54,294 nt of DNA from Paraburkholderia solisilvae (GCF_902859875.1 NZ_CADIKF010000049.1:1-54294), one strand, 5' to 3'. Positions 24,982 to 34,320 are shown, numbered from the stretch's first letter. Translations and numbers: made by a program. Notes: a model not told the origin generated them from the letters alone.

Positions 24982-24990
24982 TGAGCAAGT

Positions 24991-25022
24991 GAAAAAAGGC
25001 CGAGCCACGCTCAGGCTCGGCC
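24991..25022 (-). terminator. Rho-independent terminator of the LysR gene
   Basis: A perfect 9-bp stem (GGCCGAGCC / GGCTCGGCC) with loop ACGCTCA at 24998-25022. Read on the minus strand it is followed directly by six T residues (24992-24997), ideal for ending the LysR transcript. For zwf it lacks a T tail but could still attenuate. Confidence 0.85.
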
Positions 25023-25065
25023 GATCGGATATCTAACCCATCTCTAACCCGTCACACACGCGCTA

Positions 25066-26025
25066 TCACGCCGTATGCAACCCCCCACGCATCAACTCCC
25101 GCACCCGCGACAAATCCGCCTCGACGTGCCCAGCCTTCTCGAACAGCTCCGCGAGCCAGTCGACGAACGCGCGCACGCGCGGTGACACACGCCGCCCCTT
25201 CACATACGCAATGGAGACGGTGGTCGGCAGCGGCTGCCACTGCGGCAGCACTTCGCGCAGCATCCCGGAATCGAGCCACGGCTGCGCGGCGATCCGTGCC
25301 GGCTGAATCAGCCCGAGGCCCTGCAATCCGCAGGTCAAACACGCCTGTTCGTCGTTCACATTGACGAACCCGTCGACCTTCACCGCGAGCGGGTCGCCGT
25401 CCACGTCGAAATCGAAGCTGGCCGCGCGTTCGCTGTGCCGCGCGGTGCAGTTCACCGCGACGTGCCGCGCGAGGTCGTCGAGGCTCTCCGGCATGCCGAA
25501 GCGTTCGAGGTACGCCGGGCTCGCGCACGTCACATGTTCGAGCGTGCCGAGCCGCCGCGCGGCGAGGCCGGAGTCGGGCAACTCGCCGAGCTGGATGCTG
25601 CAATCGACCGCTTCGCCGACCAGATCCACCGTGCGGTGGCTGACGCCGATCGACAGTTCGATGTTCGGAAAGTGCGCATGGAAATCGTCGAGCGCGGGCA
25701 GCACGAACGCGGTCGCGACCGCGCCGGGCATCTCGACGCGCAGCCGCCCGCTCGGGTTCGCGTGGGTCTGCTGCAGGCTCGCTTCCATTTCGTCGATATC
25801 GGCGAGAATCTGCGCGCAGCGCTCGTAGTACGCGGCGCCTTCGGGCGTGAGACTCAGACGCCGCGTCGTGCGGATCAACAACGCGGTGCCGAGCAACGCC
25901 TCAAGGTTTTGCACGATCGTCGTCGCGCTTGCACGCGGAATGTTCAGCGACTCCGCGGCGCGCGTGAAGCTGTTCGTATCGACGATCCGGATAAAAGTGC
26001 GCATGGCTTGAATACGGTCAATCAC
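25066..26025 (-). CDS. LysR-family transcriptional regulator
   Basis: A 319-residue regulator. N-terminal HTH: MRTFIRIVDTNSFTRAAESLNIPRASATTIVQNLEALLG, then RTTRRLSLTPEGAAYYERC; the substrate-binding domain runs from about 90 to 300. It belongs to the large CrgA/DmlR-like group common in Burkholderia. GTG 26025 is chosen, with GGAGAAG just upstream; the open frame to 26085 has no similarity. It is divergent from the AraC gene across a 560-bp gap. Target genes are unclear; no enzyme gene is next to it. Confidence 0.9.
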   Translation of the reverse strand: MIDRIQAMRTFIRIVDTNSFTRAAESLNIPRASATTIVQNLEALLGTALLIRTTRRLSLTPEGAAYYERCAQILADIDEMEASLQQTHANPSGRLRVEMPGAVATAFVLPALDDFHAHFPNIELSIGVSHRTVDLVGEAVDCSIQLGELPDSGLAARRLGTLEHVTCASPAYLERFGMPESLDDLARHVAVNCTARHSERAASFDFDVDGDPLAVKVDGFVNVNDEQACLTCGLQGLGLIQPARIAAQPWLDSGMLREVLPQWQPLPTTVSIAYVKGRRVSPRVRAFVDWLAELFEKAGHVEADLSRVRELMRGGLHTA

Positions 26026-26586
26026 GGGCTTCTCCAATGAGAAACAAAATAAACATGCAGCAACGACGAGCGGCCGGTGCGCCATTCCTGTCGGAAAGGC
26101 GCACCGGCACTGCGGGGCGAAACTCGGGTTGTGCCGCTGAACTGCGCGCGGCCGTTAATGGGCGAAGGTAGCGAAAATGCGCGTGCTGCCGCCCGTCGTG
26201 GTCATGTGGATTCCTGCAAAAGAGACCTCGCGGCTGCCGCCTTTAATGGCGGCAACGGCTTGCACGTTCGCGTCGGCAGTGTTCCGGCATCGGCATATGA
26301 GCGGGCGTCGCACGGACGCGATCAGCACGGCAGACACTGAATGACGCGGGTGACGTGAAGTAAAGGGTCTCTCGCCAGGGTTCCCATATTACGGAGCACG
26401 GCTTGCCCAGGGAATACCTGAATGTCTTGAAGGTTTGCCTTTTTCTCTCGCCGTCACACGCCGCAGCGCATTTGGTGCTAGATTTCAAGCCTTATTCTGT
26501 GCCGCACGAGAGGTATGCTGAACATTTCGTGTGATCTCCGCGCACTTTCAACGCTGTTTCCGCACTGTTTTCGCTCAGGTATCGCG
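26026..26586. other. Long intergenic region between divergent LysR and AraC genes
   Basis: 561 bp. The only coding-like element is a minus-strand mini-frame at 26155-26205 (MTTTGGSTRIFATFAH, 16 residues) with AGGA before its ATG; it could be a leader peptide or chance. The region is less GC-rich than the flanking genes at 26340-26500. Promoters for both regulators should lie here but were not defined. Confidence 0.5.
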
Positions 26587-27600
26587 ATGACCTTTCTTCC
26601 CGATCTCCCCGTTCTGCCCGCATCGCGCGACCTGCCGGTCGCCGGCGAGACGGCCCGTGCGGTCAGCCGCGCGCAGCGTCACATGGTCGATCTGTTCGAC
26701 CGGCTCGCGCCGACCGACGGCTTCACGTATTCGTGCGTGCACGGCGTCAAGCTGCTGCGCGCAAGCCGGCCGATGCCGCGCCATCCGGTGATGTACGATC
26801 CGTCCATCGTAATCGTCTGCCAGGGGCGCAAACGCGGCTTTTTCGGCGGCCGCTCGTTCGTCTACGACGCGCAGCAGTATCTGGTGCTGTCAGTGCCGCT
26901 GCCGCTCGAATGCGAAACCGAGGCGAGCATGGCTGAGCCGTTCCTCGGCATCTCGATCGACGTCGATCTGACGATGGTCGCCGAACTGCTGATGCTGCTC
27001 GAAGGCAGCAGCAACGACACGCACGACGAGCCGCGCGGCATCTATTCGACGCCGCTCGACCCGACGCTGTGCGATGCGGTCGAGCGCCTGCTCGAAGCGC
27101 TCGCGGCGCCGCTCGATGCGCGGGTGCTCGCGCCGTCGATCGTCCGCGAGATCTGCTATCGCGTGCTGACCGGCGTGCAGGGCCACGCGATTCGCGCGGC
27201 GCTCACGCATCAGCAGCACTTCGGCCGCATTGCGAAGGCGCTGCGACGCATTCATAGCGACTACGGCAATGCGCTCGACGTCGATACGCTCGCACGCGAA
27301 GCGGGCATGAGCCTCGCGGTGTTTCACGCGCAGTTCAAGAGCGTCACGTCCACCTCGCCGATGCAATACGTGAAGACGACGCGGCTCCATCAGGCACGGC
27401 TGCTGATGGTGCAGGACGGGTTGAATGCGGGAGCCGCGGCGGCGCGTGTCGGTTATGAAAGCGCGTCGCAGTTCAGCCGCGAGTTCAAGCGCTTCTTCGG
27501 CCTTACGCCGACTGACGAGTTGCGGCGCGTACGCAACGCGCTCGAAGCGCCGCCGGTGAGCATCGCACCGCCGCCGCGGCATCTCGCCGACGCGCGCTGA
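26587..27600 (+). CDS. AraC-family regulator with AraC_N domain
   Basis: A 337-residue regulator. The N-terminal domain (residues about 40-200, with LLRASRPMPRHPVMYDPSIVIVCQGRKRGF) is the AraC-type N-terminal family found in regulators near aldehyde/ketone reductases. The C-terminal double HTH (225-325) is clear: LAREAGMSLAVFHAQFK and then VGYESASQFSREFKRFFG. ATG 26587 fits the family start; the frame opens at 26515. The last 25 residues are Pro/Ala-rich. It is monocistronic and its target is unknown. Confidence 0.9.
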   Translation: MTFLPDLPVLPASRDLPVAGETARAVSRAQRHMVDLFDRLAPTDGFTYSCVHGVKLLRASRPMPRHPVMYDPSIVIVCQGRKRGFFGGRSFVYDAQQYLVLSVPLPLECETEASMAEPFLGISIDVDLTMVAELLMLLEGSSNDTHDEPRGIYSTPLDPTLCDAVERLLEALAAPLDARVLAPSIVREICYRVLTGVQGHAIRAALTHQQHFGRIAKALRRIHSDYGNALDVDTLAREAGMSLAVFHAQFKSVTSTSPMQYVKTTRLHQARLLMVQDGLNAGAAAARVGYESASQFSREFKRFFGLTPTDELRRVRNALEAPPVSIAPPPRHLADAR

Positions 27601-27893
27601 ATCCGGCCCATGCGCATGCGGCGTGCGCGCACGCATGCCGCACACACCCACGCCGCCCGGCGAAAAAGCGGGTAATCGCCATACCCGCATCGCCGCTTGA
27701 CGGGTTGAGCCCGCACGCCTTTCGTACAATGGTCCTCGCAATCCTTGACGCAGAGAGAAGGAGAGAGGGACAGCGTACCGGCGCGTCCCGCCGGCAACGT
27801 GTCACAGCGGCGAAAGCGCCGCGGCTCGGCTCGCGCAAGCGCCGCGCGACTATACTGCATGCTCCCATGCTCTTTGAAGACAGGAGGTGCACG
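27601..27893. other. Intergenic region before the ABM-fold gene
   Basis: 293 bp. A strong GC hairpin (27617-27642; TGCGGC+GTGCG against CGCAC+GCCGCA with a 4-base bulge) lies just behind the AraC gene and may end its transcript, though no T run follows. TATACT at 27851-27856 is a reasonable -10 element 37 bp before the next start codon; the matching -35 is weak. Confidence 0.45.
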
Positions 27894-28196
27894 ATGGTCA
27901 AACTGGCGCTGTATGTCCGCCTGGAAGCGAAGCCCGGCAAGGAGAAGGACGTCGAGCAGTTTCTGCGCGGCGGCTTGCCGCTCGTCGACGCGGAGCCGGG
28001 TACGATCGCGTGGTTCGGTGTGCGGCTCGGCCCGTCCACGTTCGCGATTTTCGATGCTTTCAACGACGAAGCGGGCCGCGACGCGCATCTGTCCGGCAAG
28101 GTGGCCGCCGCGCTGATGGAGAAGGCCGGCGAGCTGCTGGCCGAGCCGCCGAAGATCGAAAAGATCGATGTGCTCGCGGCGAAACTGCCGCGCTAG
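27894..28196 (+). CDS. Small antibiotic-biosynthesis-monooxygenase (ABM)-fold protein
   Basis: A 100-residue soluble protein with the alpha/beta ABM dimeric fold: KLALYVRLEAKPGKEKDVEQFL, then EPGTIAWFGVRLGPSTFAIFDAFNDEAGRDAHLSG. Members include quinol monooxygenases and proteins of no known activity; no catalytic residue can be assigned. AGGAGGTG before ATG 27894 is one of the strongest ribosome-binding sites in the window, which implies good expression. The next gene is convergent. Confidence 0.85.
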   Translation: MVKLALYVRLEAKPGKEKDVEQFLRGGLPLVDAEPGTIAWFGVRLGPSTFAIFDAFNDEAGRDAHLSGKVAAALMEKAGELLAEPPKIEKIDVLAAKLPR

Positions 28197-28240
28197 GCCG
28201 CGCTAGCAGCACAAACCAGCGCGAGAGCGCGCCTCGCGAG

Positions 28241-29731
28241 TCAGGCATCCCGCGTTCGGGCGTCCTCGCTCGCGTAGATGGCGCGCTTATCTTCGTACAT
28301 CATCAGATCCGCGCGCTGCACGCCTGCTTCGAGGCGCTCGCCGCGCTGCACGGTTGCCGCGCCCATCGAAAAACTGAGCGGCGAGCCCGGATAGAACTGG
28401 TTGTTCAATTCGACCAGCTTGCGCACCGTATCGATCATCGCGAGGCCGCCGCGCTCGTCGGCGCCCGGCAACAGAATCGCAAATTCGTCGCCGCCGATGC
28501 GCGCGGCGACGAACGGCGTTTCCATCGCCTTTGCGAGCACTTCGCCGGCGCGCCGCAGCAGCGCGTCGCCGGCCGCGTGCCCCAACTGATCGTTGATGCG
28601 CTTTAACCCATTGAGGTCCGCCACCACCACGGTGACCGGGTACGGGCCTTTGCGTTCGAGCCGGTTCAATTCGTCGACATAGTACGAGCGATTGCGCAGC
28701 TTCGTCAGCACGTCGTGCTTGCCGAGATACTCGAGATACGCCTCGGCCTTCTTGCGGGCGGTGATATCGGTGAGCGCCACCAGCACGAGATCCCAATTCT
28801 GCTCGTGGCCCGGCAACACGGAAAACTGCAGATGCACGTGCACTTCGTTCGCGTCGAGCGAGTAGTTGAGCACTTCGCGTTGCTGAAACAGCTTGCCTTC
28901 CCACAGGTCGATCAGCTGCTCGCGAAAATGCGGACGCATGTCGTCGCGAAACACGTCGGGCAGACGCGCGAGCAACGTGTGTTTGTCAGGTGCGGCAAAC
29001 ATCTCGAGCGTGTGCTGGTTCACGTCGAGCACATGGATTTCCTGCATGCAGCGCTCGACAAACTCCGGATGCACGTCGGTAAACACGCGGAAATCGACGA
29101 TGCCTTGCGCCCGCGCATCGTCGAGCAGCCGCTTGACCGCGCTAAAATCCTCGACCCACAACGAGACCGGCGAATGCTCGAAGAGCCCGCGCGCGTACTG
29201 TTCGGCGTGCGCAATGCGCAGGCGCGTGCGCTCGAGTTCAGTGATGTCTTCGACGGATACCAGCACGCGGTCCCACTGCGCCCCGTGGCCGGGCAGCACC
29301 TGGCCTTTGAGCAGAACGTCGAGGCGCCGGCCGCCGAGCGTGTAGTTGACAGTCTGGCTCGTGAAGTGGGTTTGTCCGGACCAGAGCTGACACAGCTCTT
29401 CGAGGTGCGTGATCAGCATGTCGTCGCGGAACACGGCGGCGAGATTGCTGGTGAGTTCGCCGCAGTCGGTCGCTTCGAATAGCGCCAGCGTCTTGCGGTT
29501 GACCTTGATCACGCGAATACGGCTCGCGCATTCGGCCACCCGCGGTGGATGGGCTTGCAGGAACGTGCGCAGATCGGTTACGCCTTGTGCGCGCCACTCG
29601 TCGAACAGCGCGCGCACGCCGCTGAAATCTTCGAGCCACAGCGACACGGGGGCGAGCTCGAACATATCGGCATCGTCGCTCGGCGTGGCGTGGTCGTGTG
29701 GCGCGGGTTGGGCTGGGGCGGTATTCGGCAT
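28241..29731 (-). CDS. Diguanylate cyclase with two tandem PAS-like domains
   Basis: A 496-residue soluble protein that should make cyclic di-GMP. Two copies of the same PAS variant are arranged head to tail (about 24-165 and 184-325); each starts (L/H)SPVSLW-EDFS-like and contains an HP motif, VN-TL-F and FRDDM. A GGDEF domain follows (335-490) with intact GGDEF at 413-417. The product-inhibition site RxxD five residues before is absent (ETPF), so feedback control is probably lost. No membrane segment is seen, so the signal is cytoplasmic. Monocistronic; divergent from the MAPEG gene. Confidence 0.9.
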   Translation of the reverse strand: MPNTAPAQPAPHDHATPSDDADMFELAPVSLWLEDFSGVRALFDEWRAQGVTDLRTFLQAHPPRVAECASRIRVIKVNRKTLALFEATDCGELTSNLAAVFRDDMLITHLEELCQLWSGQTHFTSQTVNYTLGGRRLDVLLKGQVLPGHGAQWDRVLVSVEDITELERTRLRIAHAEQYARGLFEHSPVSLWVEDFSAVKRLLDDARAQGIVDFRVFTDVHPEFVERCMQEIHVLDVNQHTLEMFAAPDKHTLLARLPDVFRDDMRPHFREQLIDLWEGKLFQQREVLNYSLDANEVHVHLQFSVLPGHEQNWDLVLVALTDITARKKAEAYLEYLGKHDVLTKLRNRSYYVDELNRLERKGPYPVTVVVADLNGLKRINDQLGHAAGDALLRRAGEVLAKAMETPFVAARIGGDEFAILLPGADERGGLAMIDTVRKLVELNNQFYPGSPLSFSMGAATVQRGERLEAGVQRADLMMYEDKRAIYASEDARTRDA

Positions 29732-29898
29732 GGCGGCGTCGGAATGAACGAAGGCGCTATTTTAAGATGCGCCGGGCGCGCCAGAAAGCAGGGAAAGCGT
29801 GGGGCAGGGCGGGCGCGGCGGCGGCTCTACCGGCAAAGCCGGCTATTTCACGCACATTCGGGACACCGGAGCAACCGCTCCAACAAGGAAGGCCAACC

Positions 29899-30288
29899 AT
29901 GACCATCGAACTGACCTTGCTCGCGTGGACGCTGGTCCTCGCGCTGATTCAGGTGCTGCTGCCCGCGCTGCTGCGCAACCGCGAAACTGGCATTCCCTAC
30001 AACACGAGCGCGCGCGACGAGCCGGGCGCGCCGGTCGGCAAGATTACCGGCCGGCTGATGCGTGCGCAGGCCAACCTGTTCGAGACGCTGCCGGTTTTCG
30101 CCGCGGCGGTGCTGATCGCGCACGTCGCGGGCCGCGACGGCGCGCAAACGCAATGGGGCGCGTGGCTCTACCTGCTGGCGCGCATCGCGTACGTGCCGCT
30201 CTACGCGGCCGGCATTCCGTATCTGCGTTCGCTGCTGTGGGTCGTGTCGCTCGCGGGTATCCTGCTGATACTTTCCCGGCTGATCTGA
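29899..30288 (+). CDS. MAPEG-like integral membrane protein
   Basis: The 129-residue protein has four hydrophobic helices (about 5-25, 55-80, 88-110, 112-128) and the MAPEG-type pattern ALLRNRETGIPYNTSARDE followed by RAQANLFETLPVFAAAVLIAH. Eukaryotic MAPEG enzymes act on glutathione or leukotrienes; bacterial members of this short type have no assigned reaction. GGAAGG precedes ATG 29899. The esterase gene begins 32 bp downstream, so the two are likely co-transcribed. Confidence 0.83.
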   Translation: MTIELTLLAWTLVLALIQVLLPALLRNRETGIPYNTSARDEPGAPVGKITGRLMRAQANLFETLPVFAAAVLIAHVAGRDGAQTQWGAWLYLLARIAYVPLYAAGIPYLRSLLWVVSLAGILLILSRLI

Positions 30289-30320
30289 CGCCTGCCTTTC
30301 CCTGCAAGGAGCCACTCCAC

Positions 30321-30992
30321 ATGAACGACCCGCTGTCGACGATCGAAATCGAAACCGCGCCGAACCCCGAGTTCGCGGTGATCCTGATGCATGGCCTCGG
30401 CGCGGACGCGAACGATTTCGTGCCGCTGATTCCCGAACTGCGCCTGTCAGGCGCGCCCGGTGTGCGTTTTATCTTTCCGAACGCGCCCGAGATTCCGGTG
30501 ACGGTGAACAACGGTTACGTGATGCGCGCGTGGTACGACATCCGGTCGTTTCAGGGCATTCACCGGGAGGTCGATGAAGCGGGCATCGACGCATCGTGCA
30601 CGACCGTGCGGCAACTGATCGATGCGCAGAACGCGCGCGGCATCGCGACATCGAAGATTTTTCTCGCGGGTTTTTCGCAGGGCGGCGCGATGACGTACTC
30701 GGCCGGGCTCACGCACCCGCAGGCGCTGGCCGGCCTGATCGTGCTATCGGGCTATCTGCCGTCGCGGCCGTATATCGAGACCCGCGCGACCGATGCGAAC
30801 CGTCACACGCCGGTCTTTGCCGCGCACGGCACGCAGGACGATGTGCTGCCGGTCAGCCTCGGCGAAACGGCACGCGACTTCGCGCGTGCGCACGGCAACG
30901 ATGTCGAATGGCACGCGTATCCGATGCCGCATTCGGTGTGCGCGGAGGAGATCGCCGCGCTGCGCGCGTGGCTGGTGGCACGGCTCGCGTAG
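30321..30992 (+). CDS. Carboxylesterase/phospholipase family hydrolase
   Basis: A 223-residue cytoplasmic alpha/beta hydrolase of the EstB/acyl-protein-thioesterase-like family. LMHGLGADANDF is the oxyanion loop (22-33), GFSQGG carries nucleophile Ser119, HGTQDD the acid Asp173, and PMPHSVC the His204. The length matches the family. Natural substrates are unknown; members hydrolyse short-chain esters. AAGGAG upstream fits ATG 30321. It is coupled to the MAPEG gene. Confidence 0.92.
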   Translation: MNDPLSTIEIETAPNPEFAVILMHGLGADANDFVPLIPELRLSGAPGVRFIFPNAPEIPVTVNNGYVMRAWYDIRSFQGIHREVDEAGIDASCTTVRQLIDAQNARGIATSKIFLAGFSQGGAMTYSAGLTHPQALAGLIVLSGYLPSRPYIETRATDANRHTPVFAAHGTQDDVLPVSLGETARDFARAHGNDVEWHAYPMPHSVCAEEIAALRAWLVARLA

Positions 30993-31080
30993 CGGGAAAG
31001 CGGCGAGCGAGGGACCGGCGGCGCGGCCTCCGGGTCGATGCCGGACGGCCGGAGAGGCCAAGGCCCCTGCGCAGGAAGCG

Positions 31081-32082
31081 TCAATTCATCTCGGCGTGAG
31101 CCGTCCGCGCCGCGCGCGCATCGTCGGCTTGCGCCGCCGGCTCGCCCGCCGGTTTGCGGCTCGCCATGTACTCGCGCGGCGTCATGCCGTAGCGTTCCTT
31201 GAACGCGCGGCTGAAGTGCGCCGCGCTGGCAAAGCCGCACTGATACGCGATCTCCTGAATCGGGCCCGGTGGCGAACCGGAGAGCAGTCGCGTCGCGTGC
31301 TCGAGGCGCAACGACCACGCGTAGCGCATCGGCGATAACCCGGCCGCCTTCAGCGCGCGCGTAAGGCAACTGGCGGAAATATTCAGCTCCGACGCGAGGC
31401 TCACCACGCTCAGCTCCGGGTCGCCGATGCGGCGCGCAATCGCCTGTTTCGCACGCAGCACGGTCATCACGTTCGCGCGGCCGGCAACCGGCGCATCGCG
31501 ATCGCTGACGAGCACGTCCATCAGATCGAGGCACTGGTCGCCCAGCCGTGCCAGCAGCGCGTCGCTCACCTTGCCGGCCTGCGAGCTCAGATTGAGCACG
31601 CTGGCGCGGACCGCGCCGACATCCGCCGATGCCGGATCCGGACGGTAGACCGCCGCGAAACGGTGGCGCAGCCCGCGCTCGCGCAGCGCCGACTTCGGCA
31701 CGCGCAGCACCGACAGGCGCGTCGGCTCGCAGAACGATTCGTTGAACGAATGCAGCGGGTCGATGACAGCCATCTCGCCCGGCTCGAACGTCATCGTCTG
31801 CCCGCGTTGTTCGATCGCCATCGCGCCGCTCAATACGACCTTCACGAACAGATGCTCGCCGTTCCAGTACCGCGCGCGATCGAAGATCGGCGAGACCGAT
31901 TGCCACGCCAGTTCGACGTTGAGAATATCGGTCTGCCCGGCGCGGGCGACGTCCACTTTCGACGCGCCGGAGCGGCAGGTATCGAAGCGGCACGCAAGGC
32001 CGCGCATCGACATCGCTTCGACCCAGGCGTGGCGGCCGATCGGCGCGCCGTCCCAACTGTTTTCGTGATACCAGGTGTCCAC
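31081..32082 (-). CDS. AraC-family regulator (AraC_binding_2 type)
   Basis: A 333-residue regulator. The N-terminal half (residues 30-170) is the AraC-binding-like domain found in regulators of aromatic-compound and alcohol catabolism (FeaR/XylS group); the C-terminal double HTH is at 220-315 (SLASELNISASCLTRALKAAG and IAYQCGFASAAHFSRAFKERYG). GTG 32082 follows AGGAGAAG, so this start is chosen over the much longer open frame. It is divergent from the GMC oxidoreductase gene and probably controls it. Confidence 0.9.
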   Translation of the reverse strand: MDTWYHENSWDGAPIGRHAWVEAMSMRGLACRFDTCRSGASKVDVARAGQTDILNVELAWQSVSPIFDRARYWNGEHLFVKVVLSGAMAIEQRGQTMTFEPGEMAVIDPLHSFNESFCEPTRLSVLRVPKSALRERGLRHRFAAVYRPDPASADVGAVRASVLNLSSQAGKVSDALLARLGDQCLDLMDVLVSDRDAPVAGRANVMTVLRAKQAIARRIGDPELSVVSLASELNISASCLTRALKAAGLSPMRYAWSLRLEHATRLLSGSPPGPIQEIAYQCGFASAAHFSRAFKERYGMTPREYMASRKPAGEPAAQADDARAARTAHAEMN

Positions 32083-32509
32083 GGCCGCACTTCTCCTATC
32101 GGAAACGAACGCGAAGTCTTCGCGCCGCTGGTGCCGCTTCGCGGCGGGTCGTCCGGCTGATGTGCCGTCAGGTCCGACAGGGACGGATGACGGCGTGCAT
32201 TGACGCAATTTCTTCAGGAAGAACAATTGAGATGCCGAACTATTCCGTGTGCGGCAGATAAATTGCCGTGCGCGAGCAAGGATCTTCGCATAGTCAAGCC
32301 GGCGGACGCATACAGTCAACATTGCCTGCATACGGGCCGCTAGAGTCGTGTGGTACACCGCGCGCCATCGCGTGCGATCGCGTGCGGTATGACGTACCAC
32401 CTCTCGCGCCGGGCCACGACCACGGCCCGCCGTCCGCGATATGTACCGGCCAGCAGCGGTGCAGAAGCGGTGCAGACGCGGTCCAAAAATGTGCAGGAGT
32501 GCCAGCACG
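32083..32509. promoter_or_regulatory. Divergent control region AraC / GMC oxidoreductase
   Basis: 427 bp without a gene. It holds an inverted repeat TTCTTC-AG-GAAGAA (32210-32223) inside a less GC-rich stretch that is a reasonable promoter zone, and two direct copies of AGCGGTGCAGA (32455-32476) just before the GMC gene. Which of these binds the AraC protein is not known; AraC proteins usually use direct repeats. Confidence 0.45.
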
Positions 32510-34150
32510 ATGAACCAACCCGACCCGACCGATCCCACCGCTGCGTCAGCCGCGGAGTTCGCCGATGCCGTGCGCGCAAATCAGCAGCAGCGCGCGTCGC
32601 AACTCGCGGGCACGTTCGACTATATCGTCTGCGGCGCCGGCACGTCCGGCACGGTCGTGGCCGCGCGGCTCGCCGCCGGCAGCAACACGCGCGTGCTGGT
32701 GCTCGAAGCGGGCGGCAGTGAAGACACGGACGCCGTGCACGATGCGCACCGCTGGCCGGAGGCGCTTGGCAGCGAACTCGACTGGGGCTTCGTCACGGTG
32801 CCGAGCCCGCTTCTGAACGGTCGTTCGATCCCTTATTCGATGGGCAAAGTGCTGGGCGGCGGATCGAGCATCAACGTGTCGGTCTGGTCGCGCGGTCATC
32901 GGGCGGACTGGGACGGCTACGCGGCGGCATCCGGCGAGCCCGCATGGCGTTACGAGTCGGTGCTCGACCTGTACCGCACCCGCATCGAACGCTGGGCCGG
33001 CGCGCCCGACCCGGCGTATCGCGGCACGCACGGCGCCGTGCATATACAGCCGCCGCCCAATCCGCATCCGTTCGCGTCCGCGGTGCTGGACGCGGCAGCA
33101 TCGGTCGGCCTCACGCGTTATCCGAATGCGAACGGCCAGATGATGGAAGCCGACAACGGCTGCGCGCCGCTCGACGAAAACGTGCGCGATGGACGACGCC
33201 AGTCGGTTTTCCGCGCGTACCTGTATCCGCACATGGCGCAACCGAACGTGACGGTGCTGACCGGCGCGCTGGTGACGCGCATTCTGTTCGACGGGCTGCG
33301 CGCGACCGGCGTCGAATTCGTTCGCGACGGCGTTACGCATCGCGTCGAAGCCGCCTGCGAAGTCGTGCTGTCGCTGGGTGCGATCCACACGCCGAAGCTG
33401 CTGATGCAGTCCGGTATCGGCGATCCGGGCGAACTGCGCAACGCGAAGGTTGCGCTGCGACATGCGCTGTCTGGCGTCGGACGCAATCTGCACGATCACA
33501 TCGCGTTCGGCTGCATCTGGGGCGCGCCCGACGGCTTGCCGCCCGTCCCGCCGCGCAGTCAGACATCGTGTTTCTGGGCGTCGCGCCCGGAGGAAAACGA
33601 CGGCCCCGACATCTACGCCTATTCGCGCAGAGGAAGTGTGTCGGCGACCGTTCAGAACGCGCAACGCTTTGCGATTCCCGATTCCGCGTGGTCGCTCGTG
33701 CTCGGCATGCGTCCGCAAAGCCGCGGTACGGTCCGCCTGAGCGGGCCGAACCCGTCAGACCCGGTCGCGATCGACACGAATTATCTTGGCAATCCAGAAG
33801 ATCTCGAACGGCTCCTCGCCGGCTTGCGCATGGCGCGCGAGATCGGGCAAGCCGCCGCGTTGCGGCCGTTCACGAAACAGGAAGCGATGCCCGGTCCGCT
33901 CGATGCAGCCGGACTCGAATCGTACTTTCGCGATGGCATCAGCACCTTCTGGCACCAGTCGGGCACCGCGAGGATGGGGCGCGACGCGCTGTCGGTCGTC
34001 GACGGCCGGCTGCGCGTGCATGGCATCGAGCGTTTGCGCATCGCCGATGCATCGATCCTGCCGCGCGTGACAGCCGGCAATACGATGGCGCCGTGTATCG
34101 TGATCGGCGAACAGGCAGCCGATTTTCTACGGCAGGACAACGCGTCCTGA
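32510..34150 (+). CDS. GMC-family FAD-dependent oxidoreductase
   Basis: A 546-residue flavoprotein of the glucose-methanol-choline family. It has the FAD-binding motif GAGTSG (42-47) and LVLEAGG, the GMC motif GKVLGGGSSIN at about 110-120, GAIHTPKLLMQSGIG (signature 2), and catalytic His482 (FWHQSG) and Asn524 (TAGNTMAPC). It would oxidise an alcohol or sugar; choline dehydrogenase-type and aryl-alcohol-type members look alike, so substrate is open. There is no signal peptide. ATG 32510 is chosen with AGGAG 10 bp upstream. It lies upstream of the beta-glucoside operon but has its own AraC regulator. Confidence 0.9.
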   Translation: MNQPDPTDPTAASAAEFADAVRANQQQRASQLAGTFDYIVCGAGTSGTVVAARLAAGSNTRVLVLEAGGSEDTDAVHDAHRWPEALGSELDWGFVTVPSPLLNGRSIPYSMGKVLGGGSSINVSVWSRGHRADWDGYAAASGEPAWRYESVLDLYRTRIERWAGAPDPAYRGTHGAVHIQPPPNPHPFASAVLDAAASVGLTRYPNANGQMMEADNGCAPLDENVRDGRRQSVFRAYLYPHMAQPNVTVLTGALVTRILFDGLRATGVEFVRDGVTHRVEAACEVVLSLGAIHTPKLLMQSGIGDPGELRNAKVALRHALSGVGRNLHDHIAFGCIWGAPDGLPPVPPRSQTSCFWASRPEENDGPDIYAYSRRGSVSATVQNAQRFAIPDSAWSLVLGMRPQSRGTVRLSGPNPSDPVAIDTNYLGNPEDLERLLAGLRMAREIGQAAALRPFTKQEAMPGPLDAAGLESYFRDGISTFWHQSGTARMGRDALSVVDGRLRVHGIERLRIADASILPRVTAGNTMAPCIVIGEQAADFLRQDNAS

Positions 34151-34300
34151 ACCCAGCCGTTAGCGAATCGCGAACACGCTGATGCGCGGCGCATGGACTG
34201 CCGCGCACGCCGCATAACGTGCCGCGCCACGCTTCGTTTCGACTCCAGACAAACCCGGATTGCTGCGTCAAAAGCGCCGCTGATATCGTGCGCAACGGAC

Positions 34301-34320
34301 GAATGGAAGCGCTTCCATTC
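34301..34320. promoter_or_regulatory. LacI-type operator in front of the beta-glucoside operon
   Basis: A perfect 20-bp palindrome, GAATGGAAGCGCTTCCATTC. The AAGCGCTT centre with TGG/CCA arms is typical of LacI/GalR-family operators. It lies 73 bp upstream of the beta-glucosidase start, and a LacI-family gene closes the same operon, so autoregulated repression is likely. Confidence 0.85.

Noticed and set aside
26155..26337. 60-codon minus-strand frame between LysR and AraC
   Set aside because: No similarity to any family; only the last 16 codons have a possible ribosome-binding site, and that is mentioned as a weak mini-frame.
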